Positions 20,749 through 31,886 are shown, numbered from the stretch's first letter. The stretch is DNA of 64,000 nt from Saprolegnia diclina VS20 (GCF_000281045.1 NW_008246103.1:236579-300578); one strand, 5' to 3'. The notes: generated by a model not told the origin, from the letters alone. Translations and numbers: made by a program.

Positions 20749-22804
20749 TTAAGTTTTGTGAAAATTGATGTGCTCTGCAAATGGGAATGGGCCCGGAAAG
20801 TCGGCACGGCGCTGCTTCTTGGTCGACGCCTCGAGCAGGGTGTAGTCGTACTGCGGGAACTTGGCCTTGTTGGCCACGTAGCTCGAGTCGGCCCACGTCA
20901 TATCAAAGCTGTGGATCCGGAGACCCTTGTAGCGGGCGTTGTACGCGCGTAGTGTCTCGTACGGCATGAAGTAAAAGCCGCAGAGGTCCGGGTCGTTGGG
21001 GTACGCGACGCGCGGTGTAAGCTCCTTGGCGATCCCGTCGAGGCGGTTGGGCTTGAGGCACAGATCACGCGTCGCGTTGGTCGCCGAGTCGAGCTCCCAG
21101 AGGCAAAATTTGTACATTTTGTCACCATAGTCGGTCGAATTCTTGACAAAGTACGTGGCGTTGGCAGAGCACATAGCGGCGGTGCAGTCGAGGTGCAGCG
21201 GCTGCTTGGAGACATTGGCGAACATCTCGATCTTGGGCTCCATGCACGGTGCAAACCCCGCGTGCCACTTGGGCGACGGTGTGGCATTGTTGACAGCAAC
21301 CGCCGCATTCCCGCATGCATAATAGTTCATCGGACTAGACACAAATATTGTCTTTTGAAACAAATACAAGAAAAAGAGATAGATACCTGTGGCTGTTGGG
21401 GCACAAAATGCGCTCTTCCCAGTCGGAAATGTCTTGCAGCCACCACTTGATCGAGTGCGACCCTTGCGTCGGTCCGTCGGCCCACGAATTCTTCAAGATG
21501 AAGCCACCGGTGTAGCCGTCTTGGGTCAAGAAGGCATCATTGTAGCCCACCATAAGCTACAACACACATATGTCAAGATTTGACAACTTGATAGATTGAT
21601 AGTACCATGCCGTGACCGCCAAGATACGTCATCGAGTGGTCATGAAGGTACTCGCCCTCCATGTTGATCGCCTTGATGCTAAACTGCGGCACGCAGCACG
21701 TGGTTTGCGTCAAGCTCGCCGGACACAGCGTGCACGATGACGGCGCGCAGTGGGCCGCGTCGTAGAAGGCATCGATGCACGGGTAGTAGTGCGTCACGGA
21801 CGCGATCGACGTGCTCAGGTCCAAGGCCGCGCCTTGCTTGACGAGTTCGCGCTTGGCCGTCATGTCGTCGTAGTAGGTATACATGCGCTAGCAGACATCT
21901 TGTCCACAATATTCGTCTTGATAAAATTTGTGTACCTTCATTTCAAACCGGATCGGGTTGGTGCGGAGCGCAGCGTCCATGCCGTCACAGACTGTGTCGT
22001 TCGGGCCGTGGTCGCCGATGTACGGGCAAACAGCTTCGGGCAAAATGGCATCCTTGAGTCCGTCTTCGAGGTAGAAGAGCGCCGAGCTCTCACCGCCTTC
22101 GGTCGAATTATTCCAAAACTAGACGAGACATGTCAGCGTTGCAACAGTATCAAGGTATCAACCTCGTCGCCCGCGACCCGGCACACGACTTGCTGCGGCG
22201 ACGAGATCGGGCCCGCACAAAGGTTGATGACACGCGTGCCGTACGCTTGCTCGGAGAGCGCCACGTACGCGTCCTCGTGCAAGAAGCCTTTTGTCACGCC
22301 GTGCTGGCGGTACGACCATTCGAGGTACGAGATGGTTGCAAAGTCCCAGCACGTGCCACGCCGCACTTGGTTCTTGTGCGGCGTAATGTACTTGGCAGTA
22401 AACTTGGTCGGCAACATCGCGTGCGGCATCGCTTCGAGGATCGTGGTCATGCGCCGGAGCTCGGCGAGCTGCGCCTCGAGCGACGCCGGGGCTGGCGCCT
22501 CGGCATGCGACTGCGGAATCTTGTCGGTAATGTCGACGGCCTTGAGAAGCCCCGAGGCCTCTTCGAGCTTGAGCGCGGTCGCTTGCAAGCTCGTGTGCTG
22601 CGCTTGGACGTGTGCGAGCGCAGTGTCGTAGCGCGTCATCGAGGTGTGCATGACGACGCCCATGGCGAACATAACGCCAATCGCGACCGCGTTGAGGACG
22701 AGGAAGAGGGCCATGCGCCGGGCATGGCGCCGCGGTGGTCGGCTCAAGAGGCTCTCGGTCGGGTTCGAGCCGTACGTGCTGCGCAGCGGGCTGTAGATGT
22801 CCAT
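20749..22804 (-). CDS. Transmembrane papain-like cysteine protease, paralogue C
   Basis: Exons are 22163-22804, 21936-22118, 21606-21887, 21387-21556 and 20749-21334, giving 620 residues. The N-terminus is longer (Cys152 in RGTCWDF) and includes a coiled, charged stretch after the membrane helix. GGHGM and KNSW complete the triad. The C-terminal extension keeps the paired Cys pattern seen in A and B (PNDPDLCGFYFMPY). Two introns present in both A and B (after SEQ and before the NDPD block) are cleanly absent, so this copy has five exons instead of eight. A GTCCGGATAC element lies 45 bp upstream of the start. The role is as for A and B; no inhibitor-like propeptide was recognised in any copy. 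Confidence 0.88.
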
Positions 22805-23714
22805 GGCCGATGGAAAATCGCAAGTGGCTTGAGGTTGTCAAGGTCGCGTCCGGATACGGTGCGGCGAGGAATATTGCGCTTCAACGGTATACAAAAATCA
22901 AGTGTGGCCACTCCAATATAATGAAACCATACAAGTATCTAGTCATACCTTTTTAAAAATCCGGATAACCTGCCAAGTTGAAGTGGGCCCCTGCAAGGTC
23001 GCACCGCCCGCCTCCTCGACCGTTCGCCTTCTCCACCGACGACGTTCCTGAGCGACGACAGCCAGCGAGTCGCGACAGGCCACACAGCACCCCAGCAAGC
23101 CCATCTGAGTAATAGTATCGCACATTCGCCAGGCTCTCGCTTGGCAATTTTTGGGGCTTGTATCAAGGCGGCGGCGCTCCCTAGACAGGCCGTTGAGTAC
23201 GCCGACAACTGCGCGAGCGTGACGCCGTGTAGATCGAATGAACACCAAGCATGCAGGCAAAGGCAGGAGCAATGCGTCGTCCGAGAAGTGTTGTTGTAAG
23301 CGAGTTGTGTGGTCACATTCTGGTTCGACGAAATATTGCAATCATGGCATGGAGCCACGAGCAAAAAACTCGATTCGAGTTGGAGTGCTTCCTGTTAGTT
23401 GTATACGTATCGCGGGCCAACGTAGTAACCCAATACTAGCAAGGCCTAGGTACTACAATAATAGTAATATACGATTGGCTCGGAGCTTATGAGCCTGGGC
23501 CAAAAACCAACACATCGGAGCGCTAGACCTGAGCTACTCCTCCACCGTGTTGTGATTAATTGTGGTAGCTTGGCAATCGATATGATTCGTGCTTCAAGGC
23601 TTATGCATCGAGGCTTATGACGATGTCCACCAAAAGAGTCGAGGCCGGTACCAGTTGAGTGCACGTCCGATCGATGAGACCAGAACCAAATGTCGTCATG
23701 ATCTACGACAGTAT
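22805..23714. other. Intergenic, no gene recognised
   Basis: This 910-bp stretch lies between protease C and the stop of the 1757-residue membrane protein. TCCGGATA elements occur at 22848-22857 and 22959-22968. An open frame on the minus strand at 22939-23364 (141 codons) has no recognisable motif and an amino-acid make-up unlike neighbouring genes, so it is not called. Confidence 0.5.
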
Positions 23715-26700
23715 CTACTCGAGCAACGGCACAGCAGCCGCGAGGGCGATGGAAGTGTCTGCGGCACTCTTTGTAGGAAGCACAAAAGTCCGCCACGTCT
23801 TGATGTCGAGCAAGATCATGTGGGCGTGAACACGTAGTGTGAGGAGTCCGTCGAGGGCGGCCGAGGCTCGGTCGAGGTGGTAGGTGTCATGCAGGACCCA
23901 TTCTGTCTGCGTAAATTGATACTTGGCACCCGACGAGAGGAAGAGGGACGGCACCTGCGTCCTCGGCGTCGCATGACGACGCACAATGACGTAGCACACA
24001 CCATGGGAGACAACCACAGTCGCCAAGAGCAACACCAGTCGCTCAATGCGGCCAATATAGATTGTGCCGGCGTCACAAACGACCAACGCATCCATTTGGT
24101 ATAGCTCACAATGCAAATCGATCGACGCGGCGGGTGTCACGGGCGACACGAGCGTGATCACCGCGACCACGGCGTAGACGAGAAAGCTATTGAGCGTGAC
24201 ATAGTACGCTGCGTAATCGCCAGTGGCCACCAAAAGAACATCGTTGACGATCGTGATAAGCCACGTCACTTCGTTGGCGGCGAGAAGCGTCTTGTACCAC
24301 GGATCGTAGGTCGTTGCAAAGCCGCTCATAGACCCCGCGTACGTCAGCTCGATCGTCGCAGTCGCAAGCACGCAGAGCGCTGTCATCGCACGGAGCAATA
24401 GCAGCGGACGGCCGACCCATACAATGCCACCGACACGACCCAACTCGGCCATGTTCCAGCCCTCAAACTGTCCGTGGGAAGCGAGCATGTACAGGGTCGC
24501 GAGACCGGCAATCGCCATCATGACGCACGTGACGTAGAGCACGCCAGACCGAAAGTACTGGGCAATGTTTCTCGGTATCTCGGACGCCTGTGGCGGCTGA
24601 CTCAGTGGCGCTTGGACGTCCGTAATGAGCGTGAGTGCGCCGCTATCGCCTTGAAACGTGACCACTTGTCGGATGCCAACGACCCAGTCGTAGAGAAAAA
24701 GATAAGCGAAAAACGCAAAGCCCGCTTCGTCAACGTCGAGGAGGTTGACCGTCACAAGCTGTAGTGGCGCGCCTGCCGTCGACGCCGCTGTAAACAGCAT
24801 GAACGAGACGTTCATGGCGCGCACAAGGTCGCGCACTTGCAGCACGTTTGGCGCCAAATCCGAGGGGTTCAGATTGGTGTGCACAAACGACGTCGTCGCG
24901 TTGAGATAGACAAGACACGCCGCCAGATACGACGGCTCATGACGGCACACGGCAGTGTAGTTGTCGCTCATAGCGAGCTGCGCGAGAAGCGCACTGACAA
25001 TGTACTGTTGGCGCGTCGGCTGCACTTTGGACACGATGCCCGAGTGCGCCATGCACGTCGCATCGTACGAGAGCAAGTTGACGAGCCCAACGGAGATGAG
25101 CTGCCCCGAACTGAGCTCGGGACAGAGCGGTGAGCTGCCATACGCCGCAAAGCTGGCGGTGATCCACGCACTGGGCACCGGGTACGAGGCGTCGAGGGGC
25201 GTGATAGCATCATACGCGGCTTTGGCGGCACGGTCAGTTGCGAGCAACGTGCGCGTGCGGTCCGTGATCGTCGCGACAAGGCGCTGCAGTGCCCGCGGTG
25301 GCGCAACGTACAGCATATCGATGGACCCAAAGGGCCCCAATTGCGAGGCAGTCAGCGACAAGCTCCGAGGCAATGGCAGTGGCAAGGACCCGTTGAGCGC
25401 ATACACAGCAGCTAAGCTCGTGTTGGCAAAGGCGTAGTTGGCACTGTGTCGCAGCAGGCTCGAACCGCCGATGCCAGACGTGTTGCGATCGATGGCGTCC
25501 AGATCGTTGGCGAGTGCCCAGTACATTTTGAACGACGTTTGCATTCCAAGCCGGTACGTTGTCTCTTGCGAAGCGAGCTTGAGCGGGTACGTGACGCCGT
25601 ATGCATTTCCAATCGAGTAGCTGCTCTGGACACCAATGCGCTTGTAGTTTTGCCACTGTGTTCTAAAGTGCGTGAGGCCCTGTGCGCGCCAGTAGGCCGC
25701 TTCATCCTCGACCGAGAGCGACGCGTCAAAGGTGGTGTCGATCCACGTTTGGCCGGCCGACGAACGACGCAAGTCCGCTAGGATTGCCGTCTCCAAACGC
25801 TGGCCCCAGCACGCGTTTAGCGACGCGAGATTTGTATTGCGAAGAACGGATTCGAGGTACACGGCGCCATTCGACCGCATGGTGCGGCAGCGCCACTGCC
25901 GCGCGGCCGAGTTGGCCATCTCCCATCGCGCTTCCAAGTCGAGATAGCAGTACGGCGAAAAGATCCAGGGCGCACTGCAGCCGTTTGAGCGACGAAGACC
26001 GCCAATGGACGCTTCGATCGAATCGAGCAGCGTGTGCTGGAGGTGGGCGCCATAGTTGGCTGGCGACGTCACCACCGTCGACGCTGCAGCAAACGATGTT
26101 GGAAGCGTGACGCGCGGTGCCGTCAACTCGAGCGCGGGCACCGCTGTCGTGCCAAGCATGAGCTGCTCGTTGAGCCAGTTGGCGAAGAAGGCGTGGGCGC
26201 CCGTACTGTTGAAGCTCGCCCAGAACAGATCGTTGGAGAGGTTCACTTGCGAGATGCTGAGATACGAGATCGAGCTCACAATCGAGGATACGACATAGCT
26301 GAGCCCGACAATGCGACGCACAACACGCCATCGAACGGACGGCTTGTCCACGAGCTCGATGAGTGTCGGGGCGGGGCCATCGACGGGTGTGCGTTGGCGC
26401 AGCGTCGGACGTGGCAAGACGACGACCTGCGGCGACGTCGAGAGCGTGTCTCGGACGAGCACCCAGAGCTTGATGTCGAACAGATACTTGAGACCGCGTA
26501 GACGGAACGGGAGCACTCCGGCAAGGACGCATGCGACATGGTCCATCGCACATTGCTCTGACGACGAGCCGGGGGCCAGCGTCAAGACGGCGTCGGCTAG
26601 TCCATTTAAGAGCAGTGGTCCCGGCAATATGGGCCGGTGGGGCGAGCAGAGCGTCAGCGCCGTCCACGAAAGCAGGACGCTTCCGACTTGGATCGTAGCG

Positions 26701-28988
26701 ATCACTGCTACGCGCGTCGAACTGCCCATATAGAGGACCCCACTCGTGCACGAGACGGAATAGTCCATGTTGGTGCCGACGCAGTGGCGGTCGAGGACGC
26801 CGGTCACCTGAATCGGAGAGATCAAGTCGAGCAAGAAGAGGACACCCCACGCGAGCGTGCTCGCAAAAAAGCTCGACTCCCGCGTACGTTGCTGCGTGAG
26901 AAGAACCAAAAGATCGTTGAGAACGTACGTGAGCCATGTAGCTTCACCGGCAACGACGGCCGCGACTATACAGTGGCGTGGCGTCGCGACCAAGCGCGAT
27001 GTGCCCGCCGCCGACGTCTCGAGCGAGGTATGCACAGAGCTCAGGAGGAGTGTCGCCGAGGCAGCGCGCAAGAAGGTGAGCGGCCGACCGAGCCAAACCG
27101 CACTCGTGACGCGATTGAACACAAAGAGGTTGGCGCCATGGAAGCCCCGTCGCGCGTAGCATGCATACGCGAGCGCGACACCGCCGACGCTCGTCAAGAC
27201 GATGGACGTGACGACAACGAGGTAGAAGAGAATCTGCGTGGCTGTCTGCAGCTCTTGCGTGCCTGTTGTGTACACCAGCGGCGCTTCGACGTTCGAGATC
27301 AATGGTACGCTGTCGACGTCGCCTTGGAACGAGAGGACTTCTCGACGCCCCAGCGCCCAGTCGGTGACAAACATCCAGCCGAAAAAAGCAAAGCTCGGCT
27401 CCAGTAGTGGCTGTCGAAGCACGCGCCATGCGCCAGTCGCGGTCGTGGCATATTGCATCAGCCCAACACCAAGGCCAATATCGTGTTGCGCGGCCGGCCA
27501 ATCCGCGGTTGCCACGTGTTTGACATAGAGCGCATCGACGCTCTGGAGCGCGGCCCTGCACGTGGGTACCGACAAAGGCGCTGCCGCAGCGCACGCAGTC
27601 TCGATGGAGAATGCAGTGGCGCTGGCCACGCGTGCCACCAGTAGCGCGAGCGGGTCAAGTACGACTTCGAGCGGTTGGGGCGACGAGCAGTCGTTCGTAA
27701 AATCAAACGACTGCTGCACGTACGACGTGTTTGGCAACATAACACACAGCGGGCTGCCGCCGTAATAGCTGTGGCCGTGCCATGTCAGTGGCAGCAGTTG
27801 AATGGGTGTTGTCGGCGGTACCAGAGCAGCTACGTCGTTGGCCGACGCGACGCGAAGCGCGGCGACCGCCGTTAAAAGGGAGTGTGGCACAGCAACATGA
27901 AGGCAATCAATACTCTGAAAAGGGCCAATGAGGGCACGGAATTGAGCGGCTTGAGCGACAAACTGCCCGGGCACCGTCGTGTCACCGTGCATGACCTCGA
28001 TGTCGAGAGCCGGCAAGTCCGCCGAGATGTTGGCCAAAAAATAGCGCGACGAGCCTCGAATGAGGCTGCGGTTGAGCACTTGATTTTGCCAGAGGTCGTT
28101 GAGCGGTAGCCAAAAGAGGATCACCGACGTCCATGGCCCGGCGCCTTGCGGGATATCCTTGAGCGTCAGAAGCTGTGGCATCCCCAGTGCGTTCTGCAGG
28201 ACCATGGTCTCGCTCACGCCCGGCCGATACCGGTTCTGCCACTGCAGCTCAAACGAACGCATCGCATGGCGTCGCCAGTAGGCGAGTTCGTCGGCCACCG
28301 ACGTGGTCGCGCGCGCCGTCGCGACGCTGGAAAGGAAGGACTGACCGCGACTGGTCTCTTGCAGAGCGAGCTCCAAAGCGACGGTAAATGGGCCGTTCTC
28401 ACCGCCCCAGACGGTGACATAGTCGGTCCACACGACATTGCGCAATGTGGCTTCCATGTAGACCGCTGCGTTTGTCCCATACTTGTCTTCGCACCGGCGC
28501 TGGCGTGCTTCCGTGTGGGCGACTTGAAACGTCCTGTTAAAGTCGACCCAGCAATGCTGTACGCACATGCGCATGGACCAGCGCGCGCTGAGAAGACGCA
28601 GCTGCGGCACCGCGTACTCGATCGATTGAAGCTCACTCAAGAGAATGCGCCGCGCGTACGTTGGCGGCACGTTCGTGGTTGCCGTCGGTGACGCGTAGCG
28701 CTTGTGGACAGTCGCATCGGCGGCGTACACATCGAGGGCATTTGCACGGGTGAGCATTAGCTGCGCGTTGATCACGTCGACAAGGAACGCTTCGTGGCGC
28801 GTTGGCGCATACCCCGCCCACCAAAAGTCGTTGGCGAGGCTCGGCGCGAGGAGAGAGAGGTACCAGAGCCCTACGCTGAGCGAAACGAGCACGTACAGCA
28901 CCCCGAGAAGCGCAAACGCACGTCGATGCGCAGTCTCTGGCATGAGCGCCTGGGCCACGGACGGTGCGACCGCAGTCCTCGACCGCAT
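23715..28988 (-). CDS. Large multi-membrane protein with two tandem homologous modules
   Basis: Single exon, 1757 residues, the longest uninterrupted frame in the window. It is built as two copies of one design. Each has a membrane helix, a roughly 530-residue non-cytosolic domain rich in Trp, Arg and Tyr, and then about five membrane helices. Paired motifs show the duplication: NDFWWAGY and NDLFWASF after the first helix; the LSFQGD and VTFQGD blocks before the helical bundle; WLGRPLTFLRA and WVGRPLLLLRA; and EATWLTYVLNDLL with EVTWLITIVNDVL. The second module starts near residue 880. I do not recognise a characterised family; similar giant proteins appear to be common in Saprolegniales (recollection, not checked). 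A surface or vacuolar receptor or transporter is only a guess. Confidence 0.85.
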   Translation of the reverse strand: MRSRTAVAPSVAQALMPETAHRRAFALLGVLYVLVSLSVGLWYLSLLAPSLANDFWWAGYAPTRHEAFLVDVINAQLMLTRANALDVYAADATVHKRYASPTATTNVPPTYARRILLSELQSIEYAVPQLRLLSARWSMRMCVQHCWVDFNRTFQVAHTEARQRRCEDKYGTNAAVYMEATLRNVVWTDYVTVWGGENGPFTVALELALQETSRGQSFLSSVATARATTSVADELAYWRRHAMRSFELQWQNRYRPGVSETMVLQNALGMPQLLTLKDIPQGAGPWTSVILFWLPLNDLWQNQVLNRSLIRGSSRYFLANISADLPALDIEVMHGDTTVPGQFVAQAAQFRALIGPFQSIDCLHVAVPHSLLTAVAALRVASANDVAALVPPTTPIQLLPLTWHGHSYYGGSPLCVMLPNTSYVQQSFDFTNDCSSPQPLEVVLDPLALLVARVASATAFSIETACAAAAPLSVPTCRAALQSVDALYVKHVATADWPAAQHDIGLGVGLMQYATTATGAWRVLRQPLLEPSFAFFGWMFVTDWALGRREVLSFQGDVDSVPLISNVEAPLVYTTGTQELQTATQILFYLVVVTSIVLTSVGGVALAYACYARRGFHGANLFVFNRVTSAVWLGRPLTFLRAASATLLLSSVHTSLETSAAGTSRLVATPRHCIVAAVVAGEATWLTYVLNDLLVLLTQQRTRESSFFASTLAWGVLFLLDLISPIQVTGVLDRHCVGTNMDYSVSCTSGVLYMGSSTRVAVIATIQVGSVLLSWTALTLCSPHRPILPGPLLLNGLADAVLTLAPGSSSEQCAMDHVACVLAGVLPFRLRGLKYLFDIKLWVLVRDTLSTSPQVVVLPRPTLRQRTPVDGPAPTLIELVDKPSVRWRVVRRIVGLSYVVSSIVSSISYLSISQVNLSNDLFWASFNSTGAHAFFANWLNEQLMLGTTAVPALELTAPRVTLPTSFAAASTVVTSPANYGAHLQHTLLDSIEASIGGLRRSNGCSAPWIFSPYCYLDLEARWEMANSAARQWRCRTMRSNGAVYLESVLRNTNLASLNACWGQRLETAILADLRRSSAGQTWIDTTFDASLSVEDEAAYWRAQGLTHFRTQWQNYKRIGVQSSYSIGNAYGVTYPLKLASQETTYRLGMQTSFKMYWALANDLDAIDRNTSGIGGSSLLRHSANYAFANTSLAAVYALNGSLPLPLPRSLSLTASQLGPFGSIDMLYVAPPRALQRLVATITDRTRTLLATDRAAKAAYDAITPLDASYPVPSAWITASFAAYGSSPLCPELSSGQLISVGLVNLLSYDATCMAHSGIVSKVQPTRQQYIVSALLAQLAMSDNYTAVCRHEPSYLAACLVYLNATTSFVHTNLNPSDLAPNVLQVRDLVRAMNVSFMLFTAASTAGAPLQLVTVNLLDVDEAGFAFFAYLFLYDWVVGIRQVVTFQGDSGALTLITDVQAPLSQPPQASEIPRNIAQYFRSGVLYVTCVMMAIAGLATLYMLASHGQFEGWNMAELGRVGGIVWVGRPLLLLRAMTALCVLATATIELTYAGSMSGFATTYDPWYKTLLAANEVTWLITIVNDVLLVATGDYAAYYVTLNSFLVYAVVAVITLVSPVTPAASIDLHCELYQMDALVVCDAGTIYIGRIERLVLLLATVVVSHGVCYVIVRRHATPRTQVPSLFLSSGAKYQFTQTEWVLHDTYHLDRASAALDGLLTLRVHAHMILLDIKTWRTFVLPTKSAADTSIALAAAVPLLE

Positions 28989-29355
28989 CGACGAGTTCGT
29001 TTCGGTCTTTAGTTTTGTGACGAGACACCCTGCGACACCGACTCGCGAAACGCTTTGTGCACGCAGTTGTTGTGCAAAGTGGCGCGCGATCTTTCGTCTT
29101 CAACGCCGACCGTCCAGTGACGACCAACCATCCACGCACGATAAGAGTGGAATCTGCATAATTCTTTGCACAGAATTGTCTGCATTATTGTTCTGTACTA
29201 CGAGTACTCGTACGTTTTTGAAGCTCCACATAGACGATCCCCGTCTCACCGACCTCTTCGCTCTAGAACTCAAGGTTGTTGCGCCATCACTAGACTGGAA
29301 GCGTACCTCCACAAGTACAAATGGACCTTGGACCTTCTCCAGAAACATCGCCTCC
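28989..29355. other. Intergenic, promoter of the 1757-residue protein
   Basis: These 367 bp lie upstream of the 1757-residue gene and downstream of the methyltransferase stop. No motif beyond weak AT-rich patches was seen. Confidence 0.5.
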
Positions 29356-29989
29356 CTAATAGTAGTCAGGACGTAGTGAGGTAAGTGCGTCAACGCATTC
29401 GTACTTGTCTTCGTCTCGGACGCGATAGGCGAGCAACACGCGCGTCTCGGGGCGCACGACGACAGCCACCAACGTTGCCAGCAGCGCGTCGTGGTAGTCG
29501 GCGTTGAAGATCAAGTCGGCGCCAACGAGGTAGTCCCACGACGTTGAAGGGTATGTCTCGTGGAAGGCGGCGAGCGACGCGGCGTCACCCCTAGAGAAAG
29601 AATGACATACGAGGCGCGTTCGTGGAGGCAACGATGGCCAACCAAGACAAGTGGTGGGCTGGGATCGGCGGCAAGCCATTGCGCTGAACGTTGTCGCGGA
29701 AGATGGAAATCGCTTCAATGTCGCCGTCGGTAGCAACGACGTGAGCGCCCTGGGATGCCATCTTGATGGCGAGGAACCCGACCCCCGAGCCGAGCTCGAG
29801 CACGGTGCGACTTGCGATCGCCATTGTCCGGAGCTTGGCCCAGAGGACGAGCGACGAGTCCCAGAGCGCACCGCCCGTGCTGTTCTCGCCAAGGCCAAAG
29901 AAGTTTTGCGTCAGGAGGACGTCGTCGACCGTGACGCGCCACTGCGCCTTGCGCTCGCAGTTCTCGTCCTTGACCACGTCGTCGGTCAT
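29356..29989 (-). CDS. Family-16 (lysine-type) methyltransferase
   Basis: Exons are 29643-29989 and 29356-29590, giving 193 residues. Residues 63-75 (VLELGSGVGFLAI) form the SAM-binding glycine loop of seven-strand methyltransferases. VVATDGD supplies the acidic ribose-binding residue. After the intron, WDYLVGADLIFN matches the (D/E)-x-x-(F/Y)-like motif position of the Methyltransf_16 (METTL21/METTL22/FAM86) group, which modifies lysines of cytosolic proteins. The N-terminal GLGENSTGGALWDSS block before the SAM site is also typical, with the conserved Trp. The substrate cannot be told from the sequence. At 193 residues it is compact for the family, which usually runs 200-350. Confidence 0.85.
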
Positions 29990-30377
29990 GCTGTCGACTT
30001 CAACGCGCCAATATCAAGATGGTCCGGCCCGATACACTAAATACACCCAACGTACAGTTCAACAAGGCATTTCCGGCGCAATGGCCACCGGCACGCGGCT
30101 TGCAAACGCCATTCGCGCTACGGCACATGCACTGTCTTGTGCGAGCGCATTCATGGCCAGCGTCCGGTCGACTGTTGCTGCGTCTGCGTCGGCGGTGCGG
30201 CATGTAAAGTTGCGTGCGTCTGGACAAGCACCAACCAACGCTGGATCCGGATACGGCGGGGAAGTCCCTGCGAGATCGATGAAGCGAGGTGAAGGCGATG
30301 GGGGATTCCCTCGTTCTTCCCGCCACCAAGGACATGTGTCGACAACGCGTACGCGTGACTTGGTCTATTAAATGTAC
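29990..30377. other. Short gap between methyltransferase and E2 genes
   Basis: A 388-bp region with the doubtful small frame described separately and an ATCCGGATAC element at 30244-30253. No other gene was seen. Confidence 0.5.
30081..30371 (+). CDS. Possible small protein with mitochondrial-like N-terminus
   Basis: An open frame of 96 codons starts 92 bp upstream of, and divergent to, the methyltransferase start, and ends seven bases short of the stop of the convergent E2 gene. Its first 50 residues (MATGTRLANAIRATAHALSC and on) lack acids and are rich in Ala, Arg and Ser, like a mitochondrial presequence. The second half is Gly/Arg-rich and looks non-coding. It may be the first exon of a short gene or chance. 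It includes an ATCCGGATAC element at 30244-30253, which elsewhere is intergenic and weighs against coding. Confidence 0.25.
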   Translation: MATGTRLANAIRATAHALSCASAFMASVRSTVAASASAVRHVKLRASGQAPTNAGSGYGGEVPARSMKRGEGDGGFPRSSRHQGHVSTTRTRDLVY

Positions 30378-31886
30378 TTAGAGAATCATGCGCAAGGGGT
30401 CTTCGACGAGCTCCTTGAACGACGCAAGCCACTGGGCGCCGGTCGCGCCATCAATGACACGGTGGTCGCAGGCGAGCGTCGCCGTCATCTGCGTCGCAAA
30501 CTTGTAGATCTGGGTCGCGTCCGGGTCGTCGTTGGGCACGACGCGCTTCGAGATGACGCCGAGGCCAAGCGAGCACGCCTGGTTGGGGCTCACGATGGCC
30601 GCGAGGGCCTTGACGTCGTACATGCCAACGTTGCTGATCGTAAAGGTACCACCCTCAAAGTCGTCGTCGGCCAAGTCCGAGTGCTCGTTCGTGACCTTCT
30701 CGACGAGGTCGCGGACATCGGCGTTGAGGCCGTCGAGGCCCTTGAGGTTCGTGTCGCGGAGGACGGGCGCGAGCACGCCGCCGTCGACCGACATCATCAT
30801 GCTGATGTTGACGTTGTGGAACTGGCGCACAAAGGTGCCCATCCAGGCCGAGTTGGCCGCCGGGATCTTCTTCATCGTCAGCGCCGCGGCGCGCACGATA
30901 AAGTCGTTGACCGAGAGCTGCTCGGTTTCGCCACGCGTCTTGTTCAAGAGGTCGCGCGCTACAGATGATGTGCATGGGCTTTGCTGGATGACGAAGGATG
31001 ATGGAGGAAGCAATGTACCCGAGAGGAGCTTGTCGAGCGTCACGTCGATCGTCAAGTGGTAGTGCGGCACGTCGAGCTTCTGTTGCGTCAACTGCGCCGC
31101 GAACGCCTGGGCCTTGGCCGAGAGCGGGACGTCGGTAAAGTCACCGTGGACAATCGGGGCCGCGACGGCCGCAACCGGCGCAGCGGCGACAGGCGCCGCG
31201 GCCGCCGGCTGCGACTGGGCGCGGGCAAGCGCCTCTTCAACATCCGCGCGGATGATGCGGCCCAACGGGCCCGAGCCCGAGACGCCGGCGAGGGTCACAC
31301 CCGACTCGCGCGCAATCTTCTTGGCCAACGGGCTAGCTACAATACGGCCAGCAATTGTCGACGGCGCCGGCGTCGCGACAGGAGCAGCAGCAACGGGAGC
31401 AGCGACAGGCGCCGCGGCAACCGGCGCGGCCGCAGCCGGGGCAGGAGCCGCCGGCGCAGCGTTGGCGCCGACCGTAAACGTGGCCAAGGCCGCGACCGAG
31501 CTGGCCTCGTCAACCGTGACAAAGATGGGCTCGCCAACCTACGCATTCCATCAGCATCCCTCGCAAATGTCCCCGCGTCGCGTCGCACATACCTTGATGT
31601 CGGCCGTGCCCTCGGGCTTGAGAATCTTGGCAAGGTACGAGTCGTCCTGGGCCTCAAAGTCAACGACGGCCTTGTCGGTCTCGACCTGGCAAATGACGTC
31701 GCCGGCGCTGATCTTGTCGCCTTCCTTCTTCAACCACGCCGAGATCGTACCCATCTCCATGGTCGGGGACAGGGCCGGGAGGCCGACGACCTCATGGTCG
31801 GGCAGAGAAGAGAAGGCGCGGGCGGCGACGGTGGAGCGGGCGCCGAGCACGCGGCCGCTGCGCTGGAGGATCTGTACCACACGCAT
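30378..31886 (-). CDS. Pyruvate dehydrogenase E2 (dihydrolipoamide acetyltransferase)
   Basis: Exons are 31593-31886, 31019-31538 and 30378-30958, giving 464 residues. An Arg/Ser-rich presequence of about 28 residues (MRVVQILQRSGRVLGARS) indicates mitochondrial import. One lipoyl domain follows, with ETDKAVVD (lipoyl Lys72). An Ala/Pro linker leads to a peripheral subunit-binding domain (SPLAKKIARESGVTL, GPLGRIIRADV) and a second Ala/Pro linker. The catalytic core ends in DHRVIDG (His437, Asp441). The enzyme passes acetyl groups from E1 to CoA and forms the core of the complex. The PALSPTM and ETDKAVVDFE wording favours the pyruvate complex over the 2-oxoglutarate one. Intron 2 is 60 nt, in frame and stop-free. 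TCCGGA elements lie 71 and 113 bp upstream. Confidence 0.95.

Noticed and set aside
22939-23364. Minus-strand 141-codon frame
   Set aside because: No motif, and its content of Cys, Trp and His clusters does not resemble other proteins in the window.
25726-26937. Second minus-strand frame of 403 codons inside the 1757-residue gene
   Set aside because: An out-of-frame reading of the same strand; composition is Arg/His/Ser-rich and the main frame has paired domain motifs.
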